Translations under genes and position numbers: made by a program
Shown: positions 63,500 through 64,000 of the stretch, piece after piece
How the letters are laid out: each line of letters begins with the position of its first letter
How positions within the stretch are numbered: position 1 is the first letter of the stretch
The notes under the pieces: generated by a model
What the model saw: the letters and a program-made list of their open reading frames with translations, nothing else
What the model was told of the DNA's origin: nothing
Database searches by the model: none
Origin: Thalassobacter stenotrophicus
Lineage (GTDB): Bacteria; Pseudomonadota; Alphaproteobacteria; Rhodobacterales; Rhodobacteraceae
NCBI RefSeq assembly: GCF_001458315.1
Contig: NZ_CYRX01000031.1
Coordinates: forward strand, 434,001 to 498,000
Reading direction: 5' to 3'
Length of the DNA stretch: 64,000 nt

Positions 63500-64000
63500 A
63501 TGTCGGAAAAAGTGAATTTCACAGCCATGAAGGACGGCAGCCGCGAAGAGTATGAAATGCTCGAAGCCTTGGAAGAGGTCCACCGAGCCGGAACCGCAAA
63601 CCGGCTGCTGCGCGAGCTTGCGACCCAAGCCGAAGAATCGCTCAGCGGGTATCAGATCACGCGGTTAGAACACGGGTTGCAGGCTGCGACGCGTGCTCGC
63701 GAGGCGGGTGCCGACACGGATTGGATTGTCGCCGCCTTGCTGCATGATATCGGTGACGGATTGGCCCCGCAAAACCACGACAAGTTCGCCGCAGAAATCA
63801 TGCGCCCTTTCCTACGCGAAGAGGTCACATGGGTGGTTGAGCATCACGGCATTTTCCAAATGTACTATTACGCCCATCATTACGGCTGGGATCGTGAGCT
63901 GCGCGCGCAATACAAAGACAACCCATACTATCAATCATGCGTGGATTTTTGCGAGCATTGGGATCAGTCCAGCTTTGACCCCGAATACCCGACTGACCCG
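63500..64000 (+). CDS. HD-domain metal-dependent phosphohydrolase-like protein (3' end outside window)
   Basis: At least 167 residues are visible and the frame is open to the window end. The HD core shows H-D near A-L-L-H-D-I-G-D, with an upstream ligand in R-L-E-H-G-L and a second H-H in V-V-E-H-H-G and A-H-H-Y-G-W-D-R-E-L. This looks like the PhnZ/inositol-oxygenase-like branch of HD proteins, but I cannot decide between phosphohydrolase and mixed-valent iron oxygenase. The start could be any of several Mets; the frame stays open back to 63362. Confidence 0.8.
   Translation, partial: MSEKVNFTAMKDGSREEYEMLEALEEVHRAGTANRLLRELATQAEESLSGYQITRLEHGLQAATRAREAGADTDWIVAALLHDIGDGLAPQNHDKFAAEIMRPFLREEVTWVVEHHGIFQMYYYAHHYGWDRELRAQYKDNPYYQSCVDFCEHWDQSSFDPEYPTDP

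Noticed and set aside
1-64000. CRISPR arrays, prophage genes, transposases, rRNA, toxin-antitoxin or biosynthetic gene clusters
   Set aside because: I looked for direct-repeat arrays and hallmark proteins on both strands and saw none.

Overview
The window looks like a chromosomal segment of an aerobic marine-type alphaproteobacterium of the order Rhodobacterales (Roseobacter group, Loktanella/Yoonia-like at a guess). The basis is the high GC content with G/C-rich third positions, many ATGA-type start/stop overlaps, an aerobic cobaltochelatase pair (cobS, cobT) close to a divergent bolA/DnaJ-domain pair, the block SPOR lipoprotein - D-Ala-D-Ala carboxypeptidase - tmk - holB - tatD - MBL hydrolase, and an ALDH16-type double aldehyde dehydrogenase. 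No phage, transposase, CRISPR array or rRNA was seen. No gene-free stretch exceeds 300 bases.

Layout. (1) 1-3210: a catabolic-looking island. A metallo-hydrolase (cut by the window edge) and an ABM-domain protein run leftwards; a beta-decarboxylating dehydrogenase, a Gfo/Idh/MocA oxidoreductase and a GntR/FCD regulator run rightwards. Between them lie two tandem copies of a perfect 12-base palindrome. (2) 3302-8881: small unknown gene, rpe, then deoC - ALDH16 - quinone oxidoreductase (deoxyribose breakdown). (3) 9049-13943: a complete dipeptide/oligopeptide-type ABC importer with a fused double ATPase. (4) 14083-16133: clpP-clpX. (5) 16327-28837: ArsR-SRPBCC regulator, an unusual photolyase-like protein, then the cell-wall, replication and translation housekeeping run to gatB, dsbB and a VTT protein. 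(6) 28969-38748: tRNA-Leu(CAA), a small lower-GC patch, Nudix, DUF4177, bolA, DnaJ-domain gene, a PepSY membrane protein, cobS, cobT, an M24 aminopeptidase and a DUF427 gene. (7) 38745-45504: an apparent leftward operon of unknown pathway with two double-SnoaL-fold proteins, an SDR, a LacI regulator, a MetE-like methyltransferase and two alpha/beta hydrolases. (8) 45578-54061: thrS, an ArsC-like protein, cold-shock protein, long-chain acyl-CoA synthetase, lipid-A-type ABC exporter, tRNA-Gly(TCC) and an AraC regulator. (9) 54214-61533: acyl-CoA dehydrogenase, then a tightly packed leftward operon GntR - DapA family - aldehyde dehydrogenase - MttB-like methyltransferase - FAD oxidoreductase. (10) 61698-64000: EamA transporter, YaeQ protein and an HD-domain protein running off the end.

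The two best candidates for undescribed biology are regions 9 and 7. Region 9 combines a methyltransferase of the trimethylamine/glycine-betaine type, with no pyrrolysine codon, with a DapA-DAO-ALDH set like that of hydroxyproline breakdown. This suggests demethylation and oxidation of a quaternary amine. Its GntR gene appears to be leaderless, with its operator-like palindrome on the -10 element. Region 7 couples two tandem NTF2/SnoaL-fold proteins with an SDR and a B12-independent methyltransferase-like protein, under a LacI regulator with a visible candidate operator. All functions are inferred from recognised family features in the translated sequence; no database search was run.
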